Positions 43,228 to 51,506 of a DNA stretch of 64,000 nt are shown here, piece by piece. The position numbers and the translations under genes are program-made. The stretch comes from Lewinellaceae bacterium. GTDB lineage: Bacteria; Bacteroidota; Bacteroidia; Chitinophagales; Saprospiraceae. The notes beneath the pieces were generated by a model. It was not told the DNA's origin and searched no databases. It saw only the letters and a list, made by a program, of their open reading frames with translations. The DNA is taken from NCBI GenBank assembly GCA_020636325.1, contig JACJYC010000002.1:843501-907500 (forward strand), written 5' to 3'. Position 1 is the first letter of the stretch; each line of letters begins with the position of its first letter.

Positions 43228-43260
43228 ACTGCAAGACTGCCAACTGCAAGACTGCCAACT
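43228..43260. repeat. Short tandem repeat, 15-base unit twice
   Basis: ACTGCAAGACTGCCA twice, then ACT. Each unit is an 8-mer plus a 7-mer of CTGCCAA-like type, so it resembles the heptamer arrays. It lies between the toxin stop and the stop of the convergent outer-membrane gene. Confidence 0.75.
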
Positions 43261-43264
43261 TTAA

Positions 43265-43868
43265 TTACCAATCCCAATCATCATACCCGAACCCGCCGAT
43301 GCGGAAGGTGATGCCGCCGATCGGACTGCTGAAATCCGCGTTGTCCAGGCCCGGCAATTGCGTGACGCCGTTTACCCAGCGATAGCCGCCGGTCAGGGAG
43401 ATCTTGAGGAAGCTGGTGACGTTGATGTCCACACCCAATTCCGGCGTCATGACAAAACGCGGTCGCTAAAGCGGGTATCGTTGTCGGTCCGGAGGCGTCC
43501 TTTACCCCAACCGATCTTGGCGCTTCCGTAGAAATGGACCACCTTGTGCTGCATAGGTACGTAGCCGAGCCAAAGGCCGCCGTGACGGAAGCGGATATTG
43601 TAAAAGCCTTTGTCTTCTCCGTCGGTTATTTCGTATTCCGGAAAGTCTGTGCCGACACCGTAGCCGCCGATGAAAATATTGTTCAATACCAGGGCGCCGC
43701 CGCCGCCGACGCTTGCACCGACCTCCCGTTGATCTTCCTGATATCAATCAGCGGGCCGCCGAAAGCCCCGATGATTTCCAGGTCGTCAAACAGGGTTTCT
43801 TCCTGCGAAAAGGCTGCAAAAGCCAGTAGGCAGAGGAGGAAGTAAAAATTGTTTTCATAAAATCGCAT
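43265..43868 (-). pseudogene. Outer-membrane beta-barrel protein, frame broken twice
   Basis: Three consecutive frames form one protein of about 200 residues. From ATG 43868: MRFYENNFYFLLCLLAFAAFSQ (signal peptide), ETLFDDLEIIGAFGGPLIDIRKING, then a loss of one G at 43725-43727. The next part is GASVGGGGALVLNNIFIGGYGVGTDF, FYNIRFRHGGLWLGYV, FYGSAKIGWGKGRL, then a loss of one T at 43454-43457. The end is ELGVDINVTSFLKISLTGGYRWVNGV...GGITFRIGGFGYDDWDW. Alternating strands and the aromatic end suit a small eight-stranded outer-membrane barrel of Bacteroidota type, function unknown. The two single-base losses match those in dnaB and the PIN toxin. Confidence 0.85.
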
Positions 43869-43964
43869 TTTTAAATTTAGCCGAAACTTTTTACTCTTTT
43901 AGGATGTATTTTAGGCGGAATCCCCTATGAGAAAGGGAAAATTTGATTGGAAAAAACTTGCGCC

Positions 43965-44744
43965 ATGGATTTTCAAAAAGAAGTAATCGATCAAAGCTAT
44001 CATAAACCGGTCGTAGTTGATTTCTGGGCGCCCTGGTGCGGCCCGTGCCGGGTATTGGGCCCCGTGATTGAACAATTGGCCGCCGAGCAGACCAATGCCT
44101 GGTCGCTGGTCAAGGTGAATACAGAGGAAGAAGAGGAAATTGCCGCCCAGTTCCGGATCATGAGCATCCCGCATGTGAAAATGTTCTTTCAGGGTGAACC
44201 GGTCGCTGAATTCACCGGCTCCCTGCCGAGAAGGGCCATCGAAAGCTGGCTGGAGGAACACCTGCCCAACGAGCAAAAGGGCCGCCTGTCGGACCTGATC
44301 GATGCCCTGCACGAGCAGGAACCCGGCGCGGTGGAGGAATTGGAGGCGTTTGTGAAGGAGGCGCCGGACGTTAAGGAAGCCCGGCTTGCACTTGCGCAGG
44401 CGCTTGTATACATCAAGCCGACCTACGCAAAAGGCCTGGTAGCCGATATCGACCTGGGCGACCCCATGTACGATGCCGCCGAAGATGTGCGGACACTCGG
44501 GCAGTTGATGGAAATGGAAACGGCAGAAGGCCCCGCGGCGGAGGCGTTGAAACAGGCCGCCGATCTGCTCCGCAAGGGAGAGGAAGAACCAGCCATACAG
44601 GAGATCATCCGGGCCGTAACGGTGGATAAAAGCTATGAAAACGGATTGCCCCGGCGGGCAGCTATTGCCTTATTCCACATTTGGGGCGTACAACATCCGC
44701 TGACGGCACAATACCGGCGTCGGTTTGATATGGCGTTGTATTGA
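43965..44744 (+). CDS. Thioredoxin-TPR protein (CnoX/YbbN-like)
   Basis: 259 residues from ATG 43965 (a TTG at 43947 would add six residues). N-terminal thioredoxin domain with an intact WCGPC (VVVDFWAPWCGPCRVLGPVIEQLA) and cis-Pro loop (MSIPHVKMF). C-terminal TPR-like helices follow (LPRRAIESWLEEHL, EARLALAQALVYIKPTYAKGLV, AAEALKQAADLLRKGEEEPAIQEIIRAV). Proteins of this build (YbbN/CnoX) act as redox-active holdases that hand substrates to GroEL or DnaK. E. coli CnoX lacks the active-site Cys pair, whereas this one keeps it. It converges with dcd with one base between the stop codons. Confidence 0.9.
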   Translation: MDFQKEVIDQSYHKPVVVDFWAPWCGPCRVLGPVIEQLAAEQTNAWSLVKVNTEEEEEIAAQFRIMSIPHVKMFFQGEPVAEFTGSLPRRAIESWLEEHLPNEQKGRLSDLIDALHEQEPGAVEELEAFVKEAPDVKEARLALAQALVYIKPTYAKGLVADIDLGDPMYDAAEDVRTLGQLMEMETAEGPAAEALKQAADLLRKGEEEPAIQEIIRAVTVDKSYENGLPRRAAIALFHIWGVQHPLTAQYRRRFDMALY

Positions 44745-44745
44745 T

Positions 44746-45282
44746 TCAAAACCGGTTCTTCCACATCATGCTCTCCACCGGTTTATCGGTACGAACGTTG
44801 TATTTGGCGTTATCCTTCCGGTTGTAGTAGGTCTCGATCTCGCCGTCGACCCGGAAGTAGATCAACTGGCCGATCGGCATGCCCGCATAAACCCGTACGG
44901 GGTGGGTGCAGGAGATCTCCAAGGTCCAGGTATTGCAGAAGCCGACATCGCCTTTGCCGGCTGTGGCGTGGATATCGATGCCAAGCCGGCCTACGCTGGA
45001 TTTGCCTTCCAAGAAAGGCACCGTGCGGTGGGTTTCCGTATATTCTTCCGTAACGCCGAGGTAAAGCGTATTGGGGTGAAGTACAAAGCCGTTTTCGGGG
45101 ATTTCAATAGATTGGATCTCATTGTGCTTTCGGGCATCCAGGATATGGTCTTTATAAATGGCCAGCCATTTTCCCAGATGTACATCATAGGAGTTGGTAC
45201 CCAGGCAATCCCGCCGGAACGGCTCAATGACGATCTCGCCCTTGTCGATCGCCTCCAGAATCTTGACATCGCTCAGAATCAT
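44746..45282 (-). CDS. dcd: dCTP deaminase
   Basis: 178 residues with the trimeric dUTPase/dCTP-deaminase fold: MILSDVKILEAI (substrate-lid start), GTNSYDVHLGKWLAIY, FVLHPNTLYLGVTEEY, the signature GKSSVGRLGIDIHATAGKGDVGFCNTWTLEIS, and VRVYAGMPIGQLIYFRV. The catalytic Glu is in WTLEIS. It turns dCTP into dUTP for thymidylate synthesis. The ATG at 45282 is only four bases after a TACTTTTG that fits the -7 consensus, so the mRNA may have almost no leader. It lies 22 bases after the end of the upstream M16 gene's region on the same strand. Confidence 0.95.
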   Translation of the reverse strand: MILSDVKILEAIDKGEIVIEPFRRDCLGTNSYDVHLGKWLAIYKDHILDARKHNEIQSIEIPENGFVLHPNTLYLGVTEEYTETHRTVPFLEGKSSVGRLGIDIHATAGKGDVGFCNTWTLEISCTHPVRVYAGMPIGQLIYFRVDGEIETYYNRKDNAKYNVRTDKPVESMMWKNRF

Positions 45283-45304
45283 GCGGCAAAAGTAATCGTT
45301 TGTC

Positions 45305-48166
45305 CTAATAGCCGAATATATCTTCCTTGCTTAATTCCTGCACTTCGCTGATTTCCTTTAAAAAACCGAGATCGATCCTGTTCTTGGGCCCCAGCAGGCA
45401 AATGGAGAATTTTCTGTTGCTTACGCTGCCCTGCTGAAAACGGGCAAGATCGCCGGCGGCCGAATCCTGCAGGCGGCCGAAAACATCCTTGTCGATGTCG
45501 TAGTCATAACCGAGATCCATTGCCGCCCGGGCTTCCCAATAAAGCTTGGAGGCCATGACATAATTGCTTTCGATGCTGCGGAGGATGGCCATGCGGGCCT
45601 GCTCAATGCGCTCGGCGCTTACGGGCATATTTTCGATCAACCCCAGCATGCCCGGTATGGCATCATAGAGCTTATCCGGCTGCGTGCCGATGTACGCTTC
45701 CAGATAATGAGCGTGCTCTTTCTTCCGGGGCGACAACAGGCGGGCAAACGTGTTATAGGCCAGCGCTTTGCTTTCTCTCAGCTCCTGAAAGACCACCGAT
45801 GAGAGCCCCAATCCGAAATATTCGTTGTACCAGGCGCTGTAAACGTGGTCTTCGAAATGAAAGAACGGTGCGCCCCGCGATACGAACAACGCATCGGTCT
45901 GCACGATCGGGAAATCGACCAGGTAAATCCGGTTTTCGTCCGTCGGCAGCTGAGGGAAATCCGGCGCAACCGGCGGCGCCAAACGGTTTTCCGTTGTCTT
46001 GTGGTATTGGTTGACCAGTTTGGCGATCTCCTCACCGGGCGCGGGGCCGTAATAGTATATCCTGTGCTCGTAATTGCGCAGATTTATCAGCTTTTCGGTC
46101 ATGTATTCCGCGCTGATTTCCCGGAGCTCTTTTTCAGGGGCCCGGTATTTAAAGGGAGACTGAGGGCCGTACTGGGCAAATTCCTTCATCCCGTGGCGGA
46201 GGATAATCTGCCTTTCCTGCTTGGCATCTGCCCGCTTTTGCAGAAGGTCGTCAATCGTGAATTTCAGGACCGTTTCATCCGGCTTCATATTGGCCAGCCA
46301 GTGGTCGAGCAACTTCAACCCCGCAATAAAGGATTCCTGCAGGCCGCTTAACGTGACATAGGTTCTTTCATCGTTGGAATCGCCGGAAATGGACAACCCC
46401 AGCCGGAAAAGCTCCTGCTGGATTTCGATGGCCGAATAGCGATCGGTTCCAAGATAATCCCAATAACCCAGGGCAATGGGAAGGACCGGGTCATGGAGTT
46501 TGCCCATTTCAAAAATGAGGTCGAACCGGAAGATCTCGTTGTCTTCATTCCGGACGTAATCCAGCTGCAGGCCTTTGTCCAGGGCAAAACTGCCGATGCG
46601 GTCAAAATCTGCGAACTTCGGCTCCAATCGCGGGATTTCCCTGGACAAGAATACCTTGCCGTATTCGGATACCTCCTCCCGGTTGATGACCACCGGGGTA
46701 ATGGGCGGTTTTTCCACTTTGATGACGCTTTGGTCCTGCCCCTGGCGCTTGTATACGACCGCGTATCCGTCTGTGAGGTGCTTTCTGGCAAATTCGGCAA
46801 CTTCTTCCTTCGAGAATTCCGCCATCCGGTCGATCACCTTTACCATTTTTGACCAGGGAACGCCCAGGATAAAGGCCTGCGCGACGGCGTGCACCCTGTT
46901 TTTGTTGTGCTCGTAAAGCTCCATATCCGACAAACGGTGGTCGCGGATAATGCCCTCTACCAGCCAGTCGGGGAAATCCCCGCGACGGACCAGTTCTACC
47001 TGTGCCAGCAGCAATTTTTCCGCTTCTTCCAGCGATTGCCCCGCTCTGGGCTGGGCCGAAAGCCCCAAAACCGAAAAATCCTCATAAAACCAGGCCCACG
47101 CGCTGGCTTCCAGTACAAGCTGCGGGGTGTTGAGGTTGGTGTCGATGAGCCCGGCCTGATCGTTGTACAGGATATCCCGGATCAATGCGGCGATAACAGG
47201 GTCTTCGGTCTGGCTGCTGCCCAATCGCCAGGCGATGCTCACGTATTCAGCCTCCTGCCCGGTAACCGTTTTCCGGACCGGCGCTTCCAAGCCGGGCTGA
47301 GGCTTGCTTTCGAATGCCGGCACAGACCTGGGCTCAAAATGCCCGAAATGCTGTTCGGCGAGGGCGACGGCCTCTTCCGGGTCAAAGTCGCCCGCGAGAA
47401 TAATGGCCATGTTATTGGGTACATAATAGGACTCGAAGAAGCGCTGGATATTTTTCATGGATGGGTTGCGCAGGTGTTCTGCACTGCCCAGCGTGGTTTG
47501 GGTTCCGTAGGGGTGTTCCGGGAAAAGGGAGGCTCTCAGGGCATTAAAAACCTTCCGGTCGTCGTTATCCTGACTGATGTTGAACTCTTCGTACACCGTT
47601 TCCAGCTCGGTATGGAACAGGCGGAGCGCCATCATGCTGAAGCGTTCGCTTTCCAGTTCGAACCACCGGTTCAGCTCATTGGAGGGAATATCGTTGACAT
47701 AAACGGTTTGTTCTACCCAGGTATAGGCGTTGGTGGCTTCGGCGCCGATGGCGGCGGCCAGTTTGTCGTATTCGCCGGGGGCAGTCAGCTGGGCCGCTTC
47801 GCCGCTGATCCGGTCGATGGTGCGATAAATAGCCGACCTCTCGCCTGGGTCTGCGGTTTGGCGGTATTGCTCGTACAGGTCGGCGATCTGTTCGAGGTAG
47901 TGCTTCTCCCGTTCCCAGTCCAGCGCTCCGATCCGGCTGGTGCCCTTGAAGAGCATGTGCTCCATATAGTGGGCCAGACCGGTCGTTTCGGGGGGGTCGT
48001 ATTTGGAGCCGGTCCTGAATACGATATTGGAAAATATGCGGGGTTCTTTCGGATTAACGCTCAGGTAGAGTTGCAGCCCGTTTTTGAGGGTGTATTGGCG
48101 GACCGCAATCGGATCATTGGGAACTATATGGTAAGGGTGGGTTGCCGTACGAAGGTTATTCGTCAT
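45305..48166 (-). CDS. M16 zinc metalloprotease (insulinase/pitrilysin type, full length)
   Basis: 953 residues from ATG 48166 (an upstream start at 48190 adds eight). The inverted zinc motif GLAHYMEHMLFKGT gives HxxEH, with the third ligand Glu in ETVYEEFNISQDN. Two M16 homologous halves are present: the active N-terminal half (about 35-480) and the inactive C-terminal half (about 500-950). No signal peptide is visible, so a cytoplasmic or periplasmic role is open. M16 proteins of this size degrade peptides up to ~30-60 residues. The gene follows dcd's promoter region by 22 bases on the same strand. Confidence 0.9.
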   Translation of the reverse strand: MTNNLRTATHPYHIVPNDPIAVRQYTLKNGLQLYLSVNPKEPRIFSNIVFRTGSKYDPPETTGLAHYMEHMLFKGTSRIGALDWEREKHYLEQIADLYEQYRQTADPGERSAIYRTIDRISGEAAQLTAPGEYDKLAAAIGAEATNAYTWVEQTVYVNDIPSNELNRWFELESERFSMMALRLFHTELETVYEEFNISQDNDDRKVFNALRASLFPEHPYGTQTTLGSAEHLRNPSMKNIQRFFESYYVPNNMAIILAGDFDPEEAVALAEQHFGHFEPRSVPAFESKPQPGLEAPVRKTVTGQEAEYVSIAWRLGSSQTEDPVIAALIRDILYNDQAGLIDTNLNTPQLVLEASAWAWFYEDFSVLGLSAQPRAGQSLEEAEKLLLAQVELVRRGDFPDWLVEGIIRDHRLSDMELYEHNKNRVHAVAQAFILGVPWSKMVKVIDRMAEFSKEEVAEFARKHLTDGYAVVYKRQGQDQSVIKVEKPPITPVVINREEVSEYGKVFLSREIPRLEPKFADFDRIGSFALDKGLQLDYVRNEDNEIFRFDLIFEMGKLHDPVLPIALGYWDYLGTDRYSAIEIQQELFRLGLSISGDSNDERTYVTLSGLQESFIAGLKLLDHWLANMKPDETVLKFTIDDLLQKRADAKQERQIILRHGMKEFAQYGPQSPFKYRAPEKELREISAEYMTEKLINLRNYEHRIYYYGPAPGEEIAKLVNQYHKTTENRLAPPVAPDFPQLPTDENRIYLVDFPIVQTDALFVSRGAPFFHFEDHVYSAWYNEYFGLGLSSVVFQELRESKALAYNTFARLLSPRKKEHAHYLEAYIGTQPDKLYDAIPGMLGLIENMPVSAERIEQARMAILRSIESNYVMASKLYWEARAAMDLGYDYDIDKDVFGRLQDSAAGDLARFQQGSVSNRKFSICLLGPKNRIDLGFLKEISEVQELSKEDIFGY

Positions 48167-48302
48167 CAAATGTTTAATTTTGACCTGCAAAGGTCGTTTA
48201 TTTTCATTAAGCCCGGTAACTTAAGGCTAACAACGGTCAAATAATTAACCGGCCGGATATGGACGTTTGCCGCTCATCTTTCCATTTCAACACGCAGCAA
48301 TT

Positions 48303-49718
48303 ATGAGAATATCGTTTTTTTTCCTCTGGTTCATTGTCTTGATTTTTCCGGCCTGTGCCCAAAGCGGTCAGAACCTGGAACAGATTTACGAACGTTACAA
48401 GGAAACAGCTATCCGGCAGCGCCGGTTTAAAATTTCGGATATCGAGCCGTTGATCAAAAAACTGGGCCCTTCTTTTCAGGTCAAACAGGCGGGCGCTTCG
48501 GTTGAAGGCCGCCCGATTTACAGGGTAACAACCGGTAGCGGCCCGGTCAAGGTGTTGCTCTGGTCGCAGATGCATGGCGACGAATCCACAGCCACCATGG
48601 CGTTATTCGATATTTTCCGGTTTCTGCAGGGTAAGGGCGATGGGTTTGACGACCTTAGGGAGAAATTGCAAAATGAACTGACACTGATTTTTATCCCGAT
48701 GCTGAATCCTGACGGCGCCGAGCGGTTCACCCGGCGAAATGCTCTGGGTATCGATATCAACCGCGACGCCGTTCGCCTGCAATCGCCGGAATCCCAGCTG
48801 CTGAAACAGATCCGGGATGAAACCGGCGCCGAATGGGGTTTTAACCTGCACGACCAAAGCCGGTACACCGCAGCCGGCCAGAACGAAAAGACGGCGGCAG
48901 TCTCCTTCCTGGCTCCGCCGGTGAATTATGAAAAAGAAGTCAACGATACCCGAAAAAGGGCCATGCAACTGATCGGGCTCATGAACGAGGATCTGCAGGC
49001 CGAAATTCCCGGGCAGGTAGCCCGGTACAACGACGATTTCGAACCCCGCGCCTTCGGCGATAACATGCAGATCTGGGGGACCAGCACCGTGCTGATCGAG
49101 TCGGGCGGCTTGAGCGGCGACCCGGAAAAGCAGCGACTGCGGAAAATGAACTTCCTGGCGATATTGAAAGCCTTCGGCTATATTGCGGACAAGCGATATG
49201 CCGATGTACCCCTGGAAGCCTACGACAGGATCCCCTTCAACCGGAGCAATTCTTTTTTTGACGTGATCGTCCGGGGGGCGGAAGTCACGCTGAAAGGAAA
49301 GCAATATACGGTTGATATCGGTATCCGCGGCGACGAGGTGGATTATAACGATGGCCGGAGTTATTACGTTCGCAGCGCCATCAGCGACTTCGGCGATCTT
49401 TCGACCTTTCACGCCTATCAGGAAATCCCGGCGCAAGGGCTTGCGGCTATTCCCGGCAAGGTTTATCCAACGGTTTTGCCTAACTTGGCGGCAGCGGAAA
49501 AGCTGGATTACCGGAAACTATGGCAGCAAGGCTATACCGCGGTCCAGGTATCGGGCCTCAGTTCGGTGCAAACCTACCGGCCGGGGCCGCTGCAGTTGCT
49601 GAAGCCGGGCGGAAAACCGGATTCCAGCATCAGCCTGGGGCGAAATCCCGGGCTGATCCTCAGAAGCGGTGGTAAAGTGATGTATGCAGTTGTAAACGGG
49701 CAGGTATTTGAAAATTGA
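48303..49718 (+). CDS. M14 zinc carboxypeptidase-like protein
   Basis: 471 residues from ATG 48303, which starts a signal peptide (MRISFFFLWFIVLIFPACAQ). The M14 pattern is present: zinc ligands His and Glu in WSQMHGDESTATM and the distal His in FNLHDQSRYTA; substrate Arg and Asn-Arg in FTRRNALGIDINRDA; a Glu at the catalytic position in TVLIESGGLSGDP. The C-terminal ~150 residues are strand-rich (VTLKGKQYTVDIGIRGDEVDYNDGRSYYVRSAI) and probably a beta-sandwich. Expected to be a secreted or periplasmic carboxypeptidase, perhaps acting on peptides or wall fragments. The FMO gene starts six bases after its stop, so co-transcription is likely. Confidence 0.88.
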   Translation: MRISFFFLWFIVLIFPACAQSGQNLEQIYERYKETAIRQRRFKISDIEPLIKKLGPSFQVKQAGASVEGRPIYRVTTGSGPVKVLLWSQMHGDESTATMALFDIFRFLQGKGDGFDDLREKLQNELTLIFIPMLNPDGAERFTRRNALGIDINRDAVRLQSPESQLLKQIRDETGAEWGFNLHDQSRYTAAGQNEKTAAVSFLAPPVNYEKEVNDTRKRAMQLIGLMNEDLQAEIPGQVARYNDDFEPRAFGDNMQIWGTSTVLIESGGLSGDPEKQRLRKMNFLAILKAFGYIADKRYADVPLEAYDRIPFNRSNSFFDVIVRGAEVTLKGKQYTVDIGIRGDEVDYNDGRSYYVRSAISDFGDLSTFHAYQEIPAQGLAAIPGKVYPTVLPNLAAAEKLDYRKLWQQGYTAVQVSGLSSVQTYRPGPLQLLKPGGKPDSSISLGRNPGLILRSGGKVMYAVVNGQVFEN

Positions 49719-49724
49719 TCGGGA

Positions 49725-50858
49725 ATGGAAAATAACTCGCCGTCGGTCATTATCATTGGCGCAGGCCCTGCCGGGCTGGCGGTGGCCGGTTGCCTGAGAG
49801 CGAAAGGACTGGATTTTGTGATGCTCGAACAGGGTGAAGGCGTCGGCGAATCCTGGCGCCGGCATTACGACCGGCTCCACCTGCATACGGTCAAAGAACT
49901 CAGCCACCTGCCCGGCCTTCCTTTCCCGGATGCCTACCCGAGGTATGTATCCCGCGACCAGCTGGTGGCCTATATGGAAAACTATGCCGATCACTTTGAT
50001 ATCCGGCCGCTTTTCGGGCAGGCGGTGCGTAAAATTTACCGGGCCGGCGGCGGATGGAAGGTGGAATGCGCGTCCGGACAAAGCTGGGAATCGGCAAACG
50101 TCATCCTGGCCATGGGGCTGAACCGAAGACCTTTTATTCCGGAATTTAACGGGCTGGATACATTTGCCGGAGAAGTGCTGCACAGCAGCCGGTACCGCAA
50201 TGCCGGACCGTTCAAAGGGAAAAAGGTGCTGGTGGTCGGCATGGGCAACAGCGGCGCCGAGATTGCGCTGGATCTTTGCGAACAGGGCGTTGAAACGGCC
50301 CTCTCCGTTCGCGGTCCGGTTAACATTGTTCCGCGGGACGTGCTGGGCCGCCCCACCCAGCTGACGGCTCTGGCGCTGGCCAAACTGCCGCCCTGGCTCG
50401 GCGACCGCCTGGGGGTATTGCTGCGCGCCATCACGGTCGGAGATCTTTCCAAATACGGCATAAAAACCCCCGATATGCCGCCTGCGCAGCAATTGAGGGA
50501 AACAGGGCAAACGCCCGTGATCGATCTCGGCACGCTGAAGCAGATCAGGTCGGGTAACATAAAAGTGTTCCCGGCCATTGAACGCATAGCGGGCGGCGCC
50601 ATCCATTTTGCCGACGGGACTTCGGGCTCATTTGACGGACTCCTCCTGGCAACCGGCTTCCGGCCGGATCTGGAGGACTTCCTGGGAGACACTAAAGGCC
50701 TGCTGGATGAACACGGCTGTCCGGTCGACGTCATTGGGACCGGCAACTGGGACGGACTTTATTTTGTAGGATTCGATAATTACATCACCGGAGGCATCCT
50801 GGGGGCCATTCGCCGCGATGCCGTCCGGGTGGCCGGGCATTTGGCCGGCCAAATTTAA
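49725..50858 (+). CDS. Flavin-dependent monooxygenase/oxidoreductase (FMO/YUCCA-like)
   Basis: 377 residues: FAD motif IIIGAGPAGLAVAGCL (about 9-24), FMO-type segment GESWRRHYDRLHLHTVKELSHLPGLPFPDAYPRYVSRDQLVAYMENYA, NADPH motif KVLVVGMGNSGAEIALDL (about 165-182) and the ATG-type loop LLLATGFRPDLEDFL. It resembles plant YUCCA and bacterial CzcO/trka-type FMOs, which oxygenate small nucleophiles or act in detoxification. The precise FMO signature FxGxxxHxxxY/F is only loosely visible, so an NAD(P)H-dependent reductase role is possible. Six bases after the M14 stop and six bases before the PPTase ATG, so part of a three-gene unit. Confidence 0.85.
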   Translation: MENNSPSVIIIGAGPAGLAVAGCLRAKGLDFVMLEQGEGVGESWRRHYDRLHLHTVKELSHLPGLPFPDAYPRYVSRDQLVAYMENYADHFDIRPLFGQAVRKIYRAGGGWKVECASGQSWESANVILAMGLNRRPFIPEFNGLDTFAGEVLHSSRYRNAGPFKGKKVLVVGMGNSGAEIALDLCEQGVETALSVRGPVNIVPRDVLGRPTQLTALALAKLPPWLGDRLGVLLRAITVGDLSKYGIKTPDMPPAQQLRETGQTPVIDLGTLKQIRSGNIKVFPAIERIAGGAIHFADGTSGSFDGLLLATGFRPDLEDFLGDTKGLLDEHGCPVDVIGTGNWDGLYFVGFDNYITGGILGAIRRDAVRVAGHLAGQI

Positions 50859-50864
50859 TGCGAT

Positions 50865-51503
50865 ATGCCGCTTTATCATCATCGTCATCTCGAACCGGCA
50901 GGTGAACTCGGGCTCTGGAAGATCGGAGAAGAGGAGCGTTGGTTTCGGGAACAATTGCTCCTTTCCCCGGCGGAATTGCGTCAGCTTTCACATATCAGCG
51001 GCCGGAAAAGGGTGGAATGGATGGCGGTACGGCACCTGGTTCATGTCATGTCCGGGCGGGACGAGCGGGGCGCTTTTCTAAAGGATGAGTACGGCAAGCC
51101 GCACCTGGAGGGTTCGGCATGGCAGATTTCGATCAGCCACTCCGACAGCATGGCAGCCGCGATCGCAGCGCCCCGGTTGGTCGGCGTGGATATCCAGCAC
51201 CTGGTAGAGAAGATCTACAGGCTGGCGCCCCGGTTTATGCGGCCCGAAGAAACCTCAAGTCTTCAGGCCGCACACCGGTTGGAGCATATCCACGTCTACT
51301 GGGGCGCCAAGGAATCCCTGTACAAAGCGTACGGCCGCCGCAAGCTGGATTTCCTGGAGAACATGATCGTAACGCCCTTTGAATTCCGGCCGGAAGGCGG
51401 CGAAACGACCGGCCTGGTGACCAAAGACGATGAAAAACTGGAATTCAGGGTCCATTACGAAATGATGGACAATTATATCCTGGTCTATACCGTCCAGATC
51501 TGA
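50865..51503 (+). CDS. 4-prime-phosphopantetheinyl transferase (Sfp type)
   Basis: 212 residues with the Sfp/AcpT core: RKRVEWMAVRHLVHVM, YGKPHLEGSAWQISISHSDSMAAAIA, the metal-binding LVGVDIQ (Glu of the usual GVD.E replaced by Gln), and YWGAKESLYKAYG (W..KES..K). It transfers the phosphopantetheine arm of CoA to carrier proteins of fatty-acid, polyketide or peptide synthesis. No PKS/NRPS is in the window, so it may serve the fatty-acid ACP or a distant cluster. ATG 50865 follows the FMO stop by six bases. Confidence 0.88.
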   Translation: MPLYHHRHLEPAGELGLWKIGEEERWFREQLLLSPAELRQLSHISGRKRVEWMAVRHLVHVMSGRDERGAFLKDEYGKPHLEGSAWQISISHSDSMAAAIAAPRLVGVDIQHLVEKIYRLAPRFMRPEETSSLQAAHRLEHIHVYWGAKESLYKAYGRRKLDFLENMIVTPFEFRPEGGETTGLVTKDDEKLEFRVHYEMMDNYILVYTVQI

Positions 51504-51506
51504 CGA

